DNA of 64,000 nucleotides from Vibrio hannami (GCF_029589055.1 NZ_JARQZP010000006.1:580461-644460), one strand, 5' to 3'; positions 21,691-31,514 are shown, counted from the stretch's first letter. Made by a program: numbers and translations. The notes: generated by a model from the sequence alone, not told the origin.

Positions 21691-22250
21691 TTTTCTAGTT
21701 CCCACGGTCCCCGTGGGAACTCATATCTCACGGAACAAATACAGCGCTACTAATCTAACTGCTCAGTTACTATTTACTCTGGTCTGCATTCCCACGCAGA
21801 GCGTGGGAACGAGTAGAGTGCTTTTCTAGTTCCCACGGTCCCCGTGGGAATTCATACCTCACGGAACAAATACAGCGCTACTAATCTAACTGCTCAGTTA
21901 CTATTTACTCTGGTCTGCATTCCAACGCAGAGCGTAGGAACGAGTAGAGTGCTTTTCTAGTTCCCACGGTCCCCGTGGGAATTCATACCTCACGGAACAA
22001 ATACAGCGCTACTAATCTAACTGCTCAGTTACTATTTACTCTGGTCTGCATTCCCACGCAGAGCGTGGGAACGAGTAGAGTGCTTTTCTAGTTCCCACGG
22101 TCCCCGTGGGAATTCATACCTCACTGAGCAAATACAGCGCTACTAATCTAACTGCTCAGATACCATTTACTCTGGTCTGCATTCCCAACGCAGAGCGTGG
22201 GAACGAGTAGAGTGCTTTTCTAGTTCCCACGATCCCCGTGGGAACGAGGA
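21691..22250. repeat. tandem array of a 131-bp palindromic repeat (four units and a partial fifth)
   Basis: Counting from each TTTTCTAG, units begin at 21691, 21822, 21953, 22084 and 22216, giving periods of 131, 131, 131 and 132 bp. Each unit holds hairpin A (GTTCCCACGG-TCC-CCGTGGGAA), about 65 bp of unique spacer and hairpin B (TTCCCACGC-AGA-GCGTGGGAA). Units differ at only a few bases: unit 2 has A-A changes opposite each other in hairpin B, and unit 4 has one inserted A. The array fills the gap between the mutase and chitobiose phosphorylase genes and contains no credible coding sequence. Confidence 0.97.
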
Positions 22251-22253
22251 GAT

Positions 22254-24659
22254 TTAACCCATTACCACCAAAACTTCATTCACTGAACCAGCAGCCTGAG
22301 CAGGAACTGCTCCTTCAATGACTTCACCATTCAGAGTCACCTTAGCCACGCCTTTACTTACCCCGTTCGGGTTCTCTACCTTGATCTGGTACGTTGCATC
22401 TCTCCATTCACGTGTTACTTCAAAGCCTGGCCACTCAGCTGGAATACATGGATCTACAATCAGGCCATCGAAGCCAAGTCTCACACCCAGGATATGGTTT
22501 GTTGCTGCTACATAAGCCCAGCCGGAAGTACCAGTTAACCATGGGTGGTTAGCGCGGCCATGATCCTGATGATCGCGACCCATAATGAACTGTACGTATG
22601 AGTATGGTTCCGTGATTCGTGTTTCGATCATGTCATTCTGGTTGTACGGGTTTAGTGCATCGTAGAACTTCATTGCACGGTCACCACGGCCAAGTTGAGC
22701 TTCTGCTACCCACGCCCAAGGGTTTGGATGAGAGAAGATTGCGCCATTCTCTTTTACGCCTTGATAAACACGGGTAACAAAGCCGATATCATCGTTAGGC
22801 GTAGCAAACGATGGAGCATTCAGGTGCAAGCCATAGTCGGAATACAGGTAGTTATCTACCGCGTCCATCGCTTTTTTACCGCGTTCTTCTGAAACCGCGC
22901 CAGATACAACAGCCCAGGTATTGGATTCAAGGTGTACCTTACCTTCAGTTTGTTGGTTAGTACCCACTTTATCGCCATGCTTAGTAATGCCACGGATATA
23001 CCAGCCACCTTCATCATCCCAAAGGTTCGTTTCACAGGCATCCTTAACCTTGTCGGCCATTGCCTGATAGCGGACAACATCTTCCTGACGATCAAGGAAT
23101 TTCGCCAGCTCCACAAACTCGTTGATAGACCAGTAGTGAAGGAATGCCACCATAGATGACTCACCACCACCAAGGTTCAGACAGTCGTTCCAGTCAGCAC
23201 GAAGGCCTTTGGCAATTCCAGTTTCACCAACGTGTTTCTCAGTGAAATCCAGAGCGGCTTTCATATGCTCGTAAACGGTTGCATCACCACCATCAGCGTA
23301 TGGGATCACTTCATCAAAGAACCCGGTTTCGCCTGTTTCCATTACATAACGACAGATCGTTGGTACCAGCCACAGATGATCATCTGAGCAGGTATCGTCC
23401 AAACCGTGGATCTTATCTTCGTCACTTGGTGTCGGAACAACAGTCGGTGATTTAGATGGCTCAACATCGGCTTTTTCAGGATCGAACCAATCTGGATCAA
23501 ACAGATGCAGACCGTAACCTTCTTTAACCTGACCACGAAGAAGATCAACGATACGTTTCTTCGTCATATGAGGGTTTGAATGCGGAACCGCCATGGCGTC
23601 CTGAGCTGTGTCGCGGTAGCCAAGACCAGTTCTTCCACCCACTTCGATAAATGAAGCAAAGCGAGACCACACTACACAAGTTTCAGCCTGATAGAGTGTC
23701 CATGTGTTAATCATGGTATCCAGGCCTTTGTTCGGTGAACTTACCTGGAACTTACGGCAGCGTTCATCCCAGTGAGCAATTATCTCTGCAAATGCTGCAT
23801 CAACGTTCTCTACGTTCTGGTACTTCTCTCTTAGCTTGTCACCGTTGCCTTTGCCTAGACCAAGGATAAAGGCGAAACGAACTTCTTCACCTGGCTGAAT
23901 AACAAACTGCTTGTGCAGTGAACCGCAATGGTTGTAGCAGGTTTGAGTTTTGTTTGAACAAATCCCTTTTTCTACTGCAATAGGGTTGGATTCGTCACGG
24001 TATAAACCAAGGAAGTTATCGCGTTGGCCATCGTAGCTATCTGGTGCAAATGTTGATGCAAGGTAGTAGAAGCCTTCGAAGTCGTTGGTGTTGTAGTAAA
24101 GGTCATATTCGATTACGCCTTCACGATATTCTGTACCCGCAGAGTATAGGGACATCTGATGGTTCTGGTTATCTGAAGCGATATGGCTGAATGAGAACTC
24201 TACAAATGAGAATGCACTAACTGTTCTTGGTTTGTCTGAGTCATTTCGGATCACAACATCCCAGATTTCAGCGTCTTCGCCTTTTGGCACAAACAATGTC
24301 TTGGTTGCAGTAATGCCGTTGTACTCACACTTAAATTTGGAATACGAAAGGCCATGACGGACTTCGTAGTTTGCCTCATCCAGGCTTTTTGCCACTGGCT
24401 GCCATGAGATTGACCAGTAATCACCAGTTTCATCATCACGCAAGTAGACATAATGTCCTGGGCGATCAAACGTAGCGTTCGGGCGGAATTTGGTTACACG
24501 ATTGTACTCAGGAGAGTTATAAAAAGAGTATCCACCAGCGTTGTGAGAAATAACCGTACAGAACTTCTCTGTTCCCAGGTAGTTGGTCCATGGAGCAGGG
24601 GTGTCTGGACGTGTGATGACATACTCGCGATTGTCGTTGTCAAAGTAACCGTATTGCAT
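22254..24659 (-). CDS. chbP: N,N'-diacetylchitobiose phosphorylase, GH94
   Basis: This cytoplasmic enzyme phosphorolyses (GlcNAc)2 to GlcNAc-1-phosphate and GlcNAc, which conserves the glycosidic bond energy. The 801-residue length equals that of the characterised Vibrio proteolyticus enzyme as I recall it. The catalytic acid falls at Asp492 in GLRADWNDCLNLGG, the same number as in that enzyme. Other family features are an N-terminal beta-sandwich (about 1-270), GYRDTAQDAM near residue 347, and the alpha-barrel with a HPWLTGTSGWAY segment that binds phosphate. There is no signal peptide. It lies between the GH20 gene (upstream) and the repeat array (downstream). Confidence 0.96.
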   Translation of the reverse strand: MQYGYFDNDNREYVITRPDTPAPWTNYLGTEKFCTVISHNAGGYSFYNSPEYNRVTKFRPNATFDRPGHYVYLRDDETGDYWSISWQPVAKSLDEANYEVRHGLSYSKFKCEYNGITATKTLFVPKGEDAEIWDVVIRNDSDKPRTVSAFSFVEFSFSHIASDNQNHQMSLYSAGTEYREGVIEYDLYYNTNDFEGFYYLASTFAPDSYDGQRDNFLGLYRDESNPIAVEKGICSNKTQTCYNHCGSLHKQFVIQPGEEVRFAFILGLGKGNGDKLREKYQNVENVDAAFAEIIAHWDERCRKFQVSSPNKGLDTMINTWTLYQAETCVVWSRFASFIEVGGRTGLGYRDTAQDAMAVPHSNPHMTKKRIVDLLRGQVKEGYGLHLFDPDWFDPEKADVEPSKSPTVVPTPSDEDKIHGLDDTCSDDHLWLVPTICRYVMETGETGFFDEVIPYADGGDATVYEHMKAALDFTEKHVGETGIAKGLRADWNDCLNLGGGESSMVAFLHYWSINEFVELAKFLDRQEDVVRYQAMADKVKDACETNLWDDEGGWYIRGITKHGDKVGTNQQTEGKVHLESNTWAVVSGAVSEERGKKAMDAVDNYLYSDYGLHLNAPSFATPNDDIGFVTRVYQGVKENGAIFSHPNPWAWVAEAQLGRGDRAMKFYDALNPYNQNDMIETRITEPYSYVQFIMGRDHQDHGRANHPWLTGTSGWAYVAATNHILGVRLGFDGLIVDPCIPAEWPGFEVTREWRDATYQIKVENPNGVSKGVAKVTLNGEVIEGAVPAQAAGSVNEVLVVMG

Positions 24660-24714
24660 TGAAACTTTCCTTTAAATTTACTCTTCTCTTATGAGAGCTT
24701 CTAAGTTGATCTGA

Positions 24715-26640
24715 TTAAACTTCCCATGGATTCCGATAGTGAATTTTCAGCTTATCCATATGGGTTAATTGTCCTTTTAGTCGGGAAAGGAACTCTTTCC
24801 AGTCTCTGTTTTCACTGTTTGTCCAGGCGGCTTCTGCGCTGGCTAATAACCTCGGATAAAGCATGTACTCGAGGCGTTGATTGTTTGGTATAAACTCGCT
24901 CCAAATTGCACACTGAATTCCCAGAACTCTGGAGTGAATCTCATGTGATGGTTCCAGTTCCGACAGAGGCTCATAGCAATATGTTTTTTCTAACGAAATA
25001 GGGTTTGACCAGTCGACGCCTTGTTCGTCAGGGTTATTACTCTGAGCCATATCGAAATACAGGTATTGAGCTGGCTGGAGTACAACATCAAATCCTTTAC
25101 GGGCACATTTGATAGCAGCCTCTTCACTTAGCCATGAATAGATAACGGTGTCGGTGCTGACTTTTTCTCCATGATGGGCTTCTTCCCAGCCCAGCATTCT
25201 TTTGCCAAGAGATTTCAACTTGTTCTCAGCATGTCTGAGAATGTGTCCTTGCAACTCACCTGGTTCACAGTAGCCAGAACGATTCATCAATTGAGTGCAG
25301 TGCTCACTGCCTTGCCAAACACCCTCAGGTACTTCATCGCCACCTATGTGGACATAGGGGGACGGGAAAAGATCACAAACTTCCTCCAAAACAGTGTCAA
25401 TAAACTTATAAGTGCCATTCAAACTAGGATCTAGGATATTGTCTTTGTAGCCCTGAACACTTTGATAGCTAGAGTTATCTTTTGAATCCACAAGAAGCTC
25501 TGGCAGAGATTTAATTGCTGCCCGGCAATGACCCGGAATATCAATTTCCGGAATTACGGTGATGCCTCGCTCTTCTGCGTAAAGGATGATCTCTTTGATC
25601 TCGGTCTTTGTGTAGTAACCGCCATAGATCTCGGAAAGGTGCGTGTACTGCCCCTCAAGTGTGAGTTCCGGGCCTCTCCATGCGCCAATTTCAGTCAGTT
25701 CTGGATAAGCGTCAATTTCAATACGCCAGCCTTCATCATCTGTTAGGTGCCAATGAAATACGTTGTATTTGTAATAGGCGAGTTGGTTCAGTATGCCTTT
25801 GACTGCGTCGATTGAGTGGAAGTGTCTGGCACAGTCCAGCATCATTCCACGATATTTATAACGCGGCTGATCCTCCACTGTAATACATGGGAGGAACATA
25901 CTTGAAGGATCAGCCAAAACGAGTTGCAAAATGGTAGAGCAGCCATGAATAAAGCCTAACTTTCCTCCTGCCTGCAATAGGATGTGACGTTCACGAACTT
26001 CCAGTTTGTACGCATCATCTGATAGCTGCTTATTGAACGAAAAGCTAAGCTTTCCGCTGGTAGTATCCCGAAGAGATATGTCGGTATGTTTTGTTAACTC
26101 ATCTCTTAGCCATTTAAGCGCAGGAAGGGCTAATTCTGTGTCTAAAGAGAATGTCAGCTCTTTGCTTAATGCAACCTTACAACCATCTGTCGAAAGCTTA
26201 TTAGGGCGTGGGATAATTGAGTAAGGTGATAGCTCTACGTTCTCATACCTGCCGGAATCCTGTTCATACCTATTTAGAACGGATAGTGAGGATAATTGAG
26301 CGCTGTAGTATTTGTTATTCACCACGACATTCGCTTCCTGAACTCCCCAGGTTTGATTACGCATAACCAGTGCGCTCATATTGAAGTGAAATTCGAAGCG
26401 TTCGCCCGGCTCAAGAGACTTATCTTGCTCCGGTGAGAAAAGGCAGTATGTACCTACCTGTTCCAGTGAGCCGTTAGTCACTGAATCCGGATGAATGACC
26501 AGAGTAAAGCTGAAGTTTAGTTTCCAGTCTCTGATGGTCTGCTCAGTATTGTTGAACAGTGTTATCTGCAACTGAGATGTTTTTTCCTTCTCAGATACCA
26601 CCGCTTGTTCAACGTAGAAGCCTCTGTCTCGCATTTCCAT
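24715..26640 (-). CDS. cytoplasmic beta-N-acetylhexosaminidase, GH20
   Basis: GH20 enzymes remove terminal GlcNAc by substrate-assisted catalysis. The 641-residue protein has an N-terminal beta-sandwich region (about 1-140), a GH20b domain (about 141-255) and the catalytic barrel from YRGMMLDCARHF. The catalytic Asp435-Glu436 pair is in HIGGDEVPEGVW. HWHLTDDEGWRIEI and the tryptophan pocket residues are also present. No signal peptide is seen, so it should act in the cytoplasm on imported chitobiose or aryl-GlcNAc substrates. Its ATG follows AGGAG and lies 5 bp after the glucosamine kinase stop. Confidence 0.94.
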   Translation of the reverse strand: MEMRDRGFYVEQAVVSEKEKTSQLQITLFNNTEQTIRDWKLNFSFTLVIHPDSVTNGSLEQVGTYCLFSPEQDKSLEPGERFEFHFNMSALVMRNQTWGVQEANVVVNNKYYSAQLSSLSVLNRYEQDSGRYENVELSPYSIIPRPNKLSTDGCKVALSKELTFSLDTELALPALKWLRDELTKHTDISLRDTTSGKLSFSFNKQLSDDAYKLEVRERHILLQAGGKLGFIHGCSTILQLVLADPSSMFLPCITVEDQPRYKYRGMMLDCARHFHSIDAVKGILNQLAYYKYNVFHWHLTDDEGWRIEIDAYPELTEIGAWRGPELTLEGQYTHLSEIYGGYYTKTEIKEIILYAEERGITVIPEIDIPGHCRAAIKSLPELLVDSKDNSSYQSVQGYKDNILDPSLNGTYKFIDTVLEEVCDLFPSPYVHIGGDEVPEGVWQGSEHCTQLMNRSGYCEPGELQGHILRHAENKLKSLGKRMLGWEEAHHGEKVSTDTVIYSWLSEEAAIKCARKGFDVVLQPAQYLYFDMAQSNNPDEQGVDWSNPISLEKTYCYEPLSELEPSHEIHSRVLGIQCAIWSEFIPNNQRLEYMLYPRLLASAEAAWTNSENRDWKEFLSRLKGQLTHMDKLKIHYRNPWEV

Positions 26641-26645
26641 AACTG

Positions 26646-27536
26646 TTACTCCTGATCCAGAGTGTAAAGGTTATGTTCGGCTTTGCCAGCGAACATAATT
26701 GCTCCCTCAATAGCGTCGGAGTGAGGTTCGACTATCCAGCTTTGAACCGGAGGTGACAGCCAGTCTTTTATGCGTTCAGCGATACCACCCATAAGTGCGA
26801 TTCTTGTTGCTCCTCGTTTATTAAGGGCAACTAAGAACATTTCGATATCTTCGGCGGTTTGCTTTAGTAAGCTGATAGCTAACTCATCACCTTGCTGGGC
26901 AAACTGGAATATTTGCGGTGAAAACTGACCGTAATCTCTGGGCTTAGCGGTTTTAGACCACTCAACTATTGAGTCAATGCAGTTATCAAAATGATTCAGT
27001 ACAAAGGTTGCTAGCGGAGTCATTGTACGAATGCCATCGTGAGCAAGTAATACTTGCTGGATAAGCCGTAACCCCATAACCGCACCACTTCCCTGATCGG
27101 AAATTGGAAACTCTCTTCCGCCAACGACAAATTGTTCATTTCCGCGAATAAAAATGCCGCAAGAACCGGTTCCAGATATCATAATTGCGCCGTCATCGCC
27201 ATTGTGTGCGCCGATACATGCACCGTAAGCATCTGTATTTAATGTGATGCTGGCAAAAGGGTGGGGTTGCGCCATAAATGCTTTCCATGCCGATTTTTGT
27301 TCAGCACCAGCAAGTGCCAGCCCAACATGCATATTTTCAAAGGTACTCTTTGATAATCCACCTTGCTCCACTGCTTCTTCAATGGCAGAAATAATTGAGT
27401 CCATCGCTAACTCAACACCCAATAAAATATTGGCACTGCCACTTTTCCCTTCGCCAATAAGCTGACCAAGTTCATTTCGGATACGGGCACGACAAGATGT
27501 TCCTCCACCGTCGATGCCTACGTAATAGTTCGTCAT
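26646..27536 (-). CDS. gspK: glucosamine kinase, BadF/BcrA ATPase family
   Basis: The 296-residue product belongs to the BadF/BadG-type sugar kinase group. It opens with the phosphate-binding YVGIDGGGTSCRARI and has SGTGSCGIF and GSGAVMGLRL nucleotide-binding segments. The V. cholerae homologue in the same operon position is a specific glucosamine kinase, making GlcN-6-P from GlcN and ATP (family knowledge from memory). It would act on GlcN released by the adjacent GH9 enzyme. Its ATG shares a base with the GH9 stop codon, so the two are translationally coupled. A GGGGGAGAAAG sequence precedes the start. Confidence 0.9.
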   Translation of the reverse strand: MTNYYVGIDGGGTSCRARIRNELGQLIGEGKSGSANILLGVELAMDSIISAIEEAVEQGGLSKSTFENMHVGLALAGAEQKSAWKAFMAQPHPFASITLNTDAYGACIGAHNGDDGAIMISGTGSCGIFIRGNEQFVVGGREFPISDQGSGAVMGLRLIQQVLLAHDGIRTMTPLATFVLNHFDNCIDSIVEWSKTAKPRDYGQFSPQIFQFAQQGDELAISLLKQTAEDIEMFLVALNKRGATRIALMGGIAERIKDWLSPPVQSWIVEPHSDAIEGAIMFAGKAEHNLYTLDQE

Positions 27537-29281
27537 TATTCTTTCTCCCCCGCTGCTTTATCAGGGCTGGTTGCGGTGTACTGACTAATTACAGCCAATA
27601 GGAACCAGGCTGCATGAGGTATCCACTGTTCTCCCCAGCGCCAGTTTTGCAGCATGTCGTTTTTCTGTTTTTCTGGAATAAATGCAATGTCCTGCTCATC
27701 CTCAAACCCTGCTGTAACACCGTTACAGATGCCACCTTTAGCGTTTGAGAATCCAAGCTCCGGTAAGTAGTCCGGATTGTTGTGCCCGTGACCATCCATC
27801 ATGCAGGTATCGAATGGATTCAAACCTGCAATCCAGTTGAGAGAATCCTGAGCGTATTTTTCCATCTGTTTTGCGATGGAATTGATCTCGATATGCTCTC
27901 GAGATAAGTAGGCAGCACAAGCCAATGAGCCCAGACGAGCGTTCTCTCCCTGCCACCAGTAACCGGATTCATTATCTTTTGCGACAAAGAATGCATCGCG
28001 CTTTTCACCCTGATATTCGCCCGATACGGACTTAACATATTGCCTTGGATAACCAAACGGGTTTGTAACCTTTTGGGTTATCATGAGCTCAAAGATCATG
28101 GCAAACCCGACTGTTGATTTTATTGATTTTTTTCTCTCTGAATCTGGTTCAACAGAAAGATATTCACACAATGCGATAACAGGCAACCCTGCCTCTGATG
28201 CATGGAAATATGGTCTGTTTCCGCTGTTGTCGGCTGACCAGTAATTAGCAAAATTAGTATCTGACTTTTGTCGAGAGCACAATCTGTGAGCCCAAAGGCG
28301 AGACTCGTTCAGGTAGAGATTTTCACCCGTTGTCCTATATAGTTCTATTGCAGCAAGAAGCGCACAATACTCGTCGATAATATTTTCGGTACCGTCAGGG
28401 AGGTAGTTAAGATTGCGCTCTAATAAATGGCGGTATCCGACAATCGCACATTCTAAATATTGAGGCTGATTAAATTCACCATGATGTTCTAGGCGGGCTG
28501 CAGCCGCTAACGCTGCAATGGTAATGCCAGCCCCTTGACGAAATCCACTCTGAAAATCCTGAGACTTTATGCCCTCTTGTGTTGAGTAGGCACAAATTTC
28601 GCGTTGCTCAGTATCCTTACTCCACTTGTCGAATACAGTCATGTAGAAGTAGCCATCCGGGCTTTGCATTCTGACAAGGAAGTCTGCACCGTGAAGCGCT
28701 TCTTCGATAAGACGTACTTTCAAAAAGGACGGTACATCTTCTTTTGATTCAAGAAGTTCTAACCCTTTAAGCATGTTCCAGACAACCATTGGTGTCTGTT
28801 GTGGGTTGAGGTAGTTCGCATAGGAAAGGTGGCTCAGGTATTTACTTACGTCACCAGATGCGTCGTACCATCCGCCACTGACATCAACAGTTTTATTGCT
28901 GCCGAGTAGTTGGACTGATTTGTCTTTCTGCTCAAATATGCCTCCGCAGCGCTGAGACTTAAAGTAATGAAGAAGATCTGAGAAGGTTTGATTAAACAGC
29001 AGACCTTCTTCAATCTTAAACACGTGAGAACGGGTCTCTTCCAGTTGCAAATAATACGAGCCGCTTTGAGAGAAGCTGGTGAAATTGATGCTATAGAAAA
29101 GACCACAATACCAGTTTGCCACTGAGCCATGAGAGTAAAGCGGAAACTCTTTGATAAAAGTGTCCGTTTCACTGTCAAACAGTTTTACAGATAAGGGAAG
29201 TTTTAGCTCACTATCTGTCATTAATACTGCCTGTTTCTCTCCCGTTAACTCATAGCCAATGTGGTTAGTTAGCAACTGCAT
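27536..29281 (-). CDS. GH9 family glycosidase, probable exo-beta-D-glucosaminidase
   Basis: The 581-residue protein has the GH9 layout: an N-terminal Ig-like domain (QLLTNHIGYELTGEKQAVLM), then an alpha-barrel with GGWYDASGDVSKYLSH (the GH9 Asp pair) and C-terminal HNNPDYLPE. GH9 is classed as endoglucanase, but Vibrionaceae members in this operon are cytoplasmic, and a Photobacterium relative was described as an exo-glucosaminidase. Pairing with glucosamine kinase supports release of GlcN from partly deacetylated chitobiose (inference). I chose ATG 29281 with GGAG 8 bp upstream, not 29335, which would add 18 residues of repeat-adjacent sequence. No signal peptide. Confidence 0.85.
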   Translation of the reverse strand: MQLLTNHIGYELTGEKQAVLMTDSELKLPLSVKLFDSETDTFIKEFPLYSHGSVANWYCGLFYSINFTSFSQSGSYYLQLEETRSHVFKIEEGLLFNQTFSDLLHYFKSQRCGGIFEQKDKSVQLLGSNKTVDVSGGWYDASGDVSKYLSHLSYANYLNPQQTPMVVWNMLKGLELLESKEDVPSFLKVRLIEEALHGADFLVRMQSPDGYFYMTVFDKWSKDTEQREICAYSTQEGIKSQDFQSGFRQGAGITIAALAAAARLEHHGEFNQPQYLECAIVGYRHLLERNLNYLPDGTENIIDEYCALLAAIELYRTTGENLYLNESRLWAHRLCSRQKSDTNFANYWSADNSGNRPYFHASEAGLPVIALCEYLSVEPDSERKKSIKSTVGFAMIFELMITQKVTNPFGYPRQYVKSVSGEYQGEKRDAFFVAKDNESGYWWQGENARLGSLACAAYLSREHIEINSIAKQMEKYAQDSLNWIAGLNPFDTCMMDGHGHNNPDYLPELGFSNAKGGICNGVTAGFEDEQDIAFIPEKQKNDMLQNWRWGEQWIPHAAWFLLAVISQYTATSPDKAAGEKE

Positions 29282-29351
29282 TTCGTTCTCCGGTTTAATT
29301 TTCTCATCGTCGTTTCCGAGACCTTTAGTCGTCATTTCGCGACTTTTCCAT

Positions 29352-29426
29352 CGTCATTCCCGCGAAGGCGGGAATCTTGTTAACGGTATATAGCTCGAAT
29401 AGATTCCTGCCTTCGCAGGAATGACG
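29352..29426. repeat. 75-bp inverted-repeat element (MITE-like)
   Basis: Two 26-bp arms (29352-29377 and 29401-29426) are inverted copies with two mismatches and flank 23 bp. Each arm is itself a hairpin, ATTCCCGCGAAGGCGGGAAT in the left one. It lies between the ATPase and GH9 genes of the operon, where most other gene gaps are under 60 bp. Confidence 0.85.
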
Positions 29427-29440
29427 CGCTTTTTGTTCTC

Positions 29441-29463
29441 GTTCCCACGGTCTCCGTGGGAAT
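29441..29463. repeat. REP-like hairpin, module A type
   Basis: GTTCCCACGG-TCT-CCGTGGGAAT is nearly identical to module A of the 131-bp array. It lies 14 bp after the 75-bp element and 21 bp before the ATPase stop codon, so two repeat types have accumulated in one operon gap. Confidence 0.85.
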
Positions 29464-29483
29464 GCATATCAGCCTTTCCCCAA

Positions 29484-30479
29484 TCAACTCTCGTGCAAAT
29501 AACAACGAACAAAGTGGTTCTCAGAAAGCTGAGTCACTGCGGGTAGTTGTTCCTTACAACGAGGTGTTGCGTGAGAGCATCGGCCGGCGAAAGGACAGCC
29601 TGTTGATGTTGGTGTCCATAGCGGGATCTCGCCCTTGTTCCCCTTCAGCTTTTCGTGGATCGACTTCTTAGGATCCGGTACTGCTGAAACTAAAAGTTGG
29701 GTATACGGATGCTGTGGATCGTGGATGATCTCTTCAGTGTCACCCCACTCAACCATGTGTCCTACATACATCACCGCCAGATCCTCAGCGATATAACGCG
29801 CTGTCGCGATATCGTGAGTGATGTAAAGCAGTGACATCTGTTTTTCGAACTTCATTTCTTCCATCAGGTTAAGAACACCTGCGCGGATAGAAACGTCTAG
29901 CATGGAAGTTGGCTCATCGGCCAATACCACTTCAGCGCCAACGGCAATATTCCGGGCAAGGTTTACACGCTGACGCTGACCACCAGAAAGCTGGTGGGGG
30001 TATTTGGCTGCGGTTTCTTTTGGCGGGATCAGACCAACTTGCTCAAGCAGGTCGTAAACGCGCTCTTCCAACTCTTTCTTATTGCCTTTTGTTACCTTCT
30101 TATGAATAAGAAGAGGGCGCGCAATATGATGGAAGATAGTATGTGTTGGGTTTAGGGAACCAAACGGATCCTGCCAAACCATCTGAATACCTTCGCGGTA
30201 CTCCATCAGGTCTGCTCTTTTCTTGATTGTCTGAATATCGCGACCTTTATACTCGATAACGCCATCTGTAGGTGCGTACATCTTTGCTATCATCTTCGCG
30301 GTCGTTGACTTACCGGACCCCGACTCACCTACAACAGACAAACCACGGCTTTTGTACATCTTGAATGACACATCGTTAATTGCGCGCATCATTGGCTGAT
30401 TAAGTGCATTACTGCTAATTGGGAAATCTTTTACCAGGTTGTTGCCTTCAACCAGTAATTGTCCAAAATTGTTACTCAT
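29484..30479 (-). CDS. chitooligosaccharide ABC transporter ATP-binding protein 2
   Basis: This is one of two ATPases of a dipeptide/oligopeptide-type importer (OppF/DppF branch) devoted to chitobiose. The 331 residues contain Walker A GESGSGKST, Q-loop MVWQDPFGSLNP, signature LSGGQRQRVNLARNI and Walker B VVLADEPTSML. The C-terminal cysteine-containing GCPFAGRCSHATPRCKEQ is the oligopeptide-transporter extension that often binds an iron-sulfur cluster. It lies downstream of the companion ATPase with a 47-bp gap. Substrate is assigned from operon context. Confidence 0.92.
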   Translation of the reverse strand: MSNNFGQLLVEGNNLVKDFPISSNALNQPMMRAINDVSFKMYKSRGLSVVGESGSGKSTTAKMIAKMYAPTDGVIEYKGRDIQTIKKRADLMEYREGIQMVWQDPFGSLNPTHTIFHHIARPLLIHKKVTKGNKKELEERVYDLLEQVGLIPPKETAAKYPHQLSGGQRQRVNLARNIAVGAEVVLADEPTSMLDVSIRAGVLNLMEEMKFEKQMSLLYITHDIATARYIAEDLAVMYVGHMVEWGDTEEIIHDPQHPYTQLLVSAVPDPKKSIHEKLKGNKGEIPLWTPTSTGCPFAGRCSHATPRCKEQLPAVTQLSENHFVRCYLHES

Positions 30480-30526
30480 AATTAATTCCTGCTCTTATTC
30501 CTGACTTCTAACCTATATCCAGACTG

Positions 30527-31510
30527 TTAAGCCGGAACCTGAACAATCGGCTCACCATACAGGTGGCAGTTAGAGAAGCGGCTAGCCTCAATTTGTCGAA
30601 GTATTGTCTGATCTCGTCGACATCTCTCTTCAACACGGTCACAACGTGCCTGGAATCGGCAACCTTGTGGTATTTCAAGCAGGTTTAGCGGGTTACCAGG
30701 AATACCTGCCAGCTTGGGTTTAGGACCTGTAAGAGGAGGGAATGAGCTACCCAGCCCTTTGGTATATGGGTGATATGGGTTCTCCAGAATCTCATTCGAT
30801 GGAGCGACTTCTATTAGTTCACCTGAGTACATAATCCCGATGCGATCCGAGAACTCCACCATCAGTGACAAATCATGGGTAATAAATAAGATAGAGAATC
30901 CAAACTCTTCTTTTAGTGCGTAGATCTTTTGCAGAATTTCACGCTGAACCACCACATCAAGTGCTGTGGTTGGCTCATCCATAATGATCATCTTAGGATT
31001 TAGTGCCAGTGCGATTGCAATAACCAGACGCTGTCTCATACCACCAGAGAACTGGTGTGGGTAGTCCGTCAGACGACTTGGGTGAATATCAACAATCTCA
31101 AGCAGGCCTTCTGCTCGCACTTTTGCCTGCTGGCGAGTCATGTTGGTGTGACGCATAATTACGTCACAGAACTGCTCTTCCATGGTCAGTACAGGATTCA
31201 GAGCGTTCATCGCACTCTGGAATACCATAGACATCTCGCTCCAGCGGAAGCCTTGCATGCGGCTGTCACTGTATTTAAGAATATCTTCACCATTAAAGAT
31301 AACCTCACCGCCACTAATAAATGCTGGTGGCTTATGCAAACGCATCAGAGAGAAAGCAACGGTTGATTTACCACAGCCAGATTCACCAGCCAGACCAAAT
31401 ACTTCACCTTTAGCGATGTCGAAACTTACGTTATTACATGCACGAACGTCTCCGGCGTCGGTAATATAGTCCACGCATAGATTGCGAATTGAAATCAATG
31501 GATTAGTCAT
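30527..31510 (-). CDS. chitooligosaccharide ABC transporter ATP-binding protein 1
   Basis: This is the OppD/DppD-type ATPase partner, 327 residues. It has Walker A GESGCGKST, the Q-loop segment MVFQSAMNALNPVLTMEEQF, signature FSGGMRQRLVIAIAL and Walker B MIIMDEPTTALD. The C-terminal CRFQARCDRVEERCRRD is the four-cysteine extension. It begins 4 bp after the first permease gene, which supports co-transcription. Both ATPases are intact and should form a heterodimer. Confidence 0.93.
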   Translation of the reverse strand: MTNPLISIRNLCVDYITDAGDVRACNNVSFDIAKGEVFGLAGESGCGKSTVAFSLMRLHKPPAFISGGEVIFNGEDILKYSDSRMQGFRWSEMSMVFQSAMNALNPVLTMEEQFCDVIMRHTNMTRQQAKVRAEGLLEIVDIHPSRLTDYPHQFSGGMRQRLVIAIALALNPKMIIMDEPTTALDVVVQREILQKIYALKEEFGFSILFITHDLSLMVEFSDRIGIMYSGELIEVAPSNEILENPYHPYTKGLGSSFPPLTGPKPKLAGIPGNPLNLLEIPQGCRFQARCDRVEERCRRDQTILRQIEASRFSNCHLYGEPIVQVPA

Positions 31511-31514
31511 ATTG

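Noticed and set aside
21691..22250. CRISPR array
   Set aside because: Units are 131 bp with conserved spacers, not short repeats with unique spacers, and no cas genes are present.
27589..28056. Overlapping reverse reading frames within the GH9 gene
   Set aside because: They are out-of-frame shadows of the GH9 coding sequence, with no family features.
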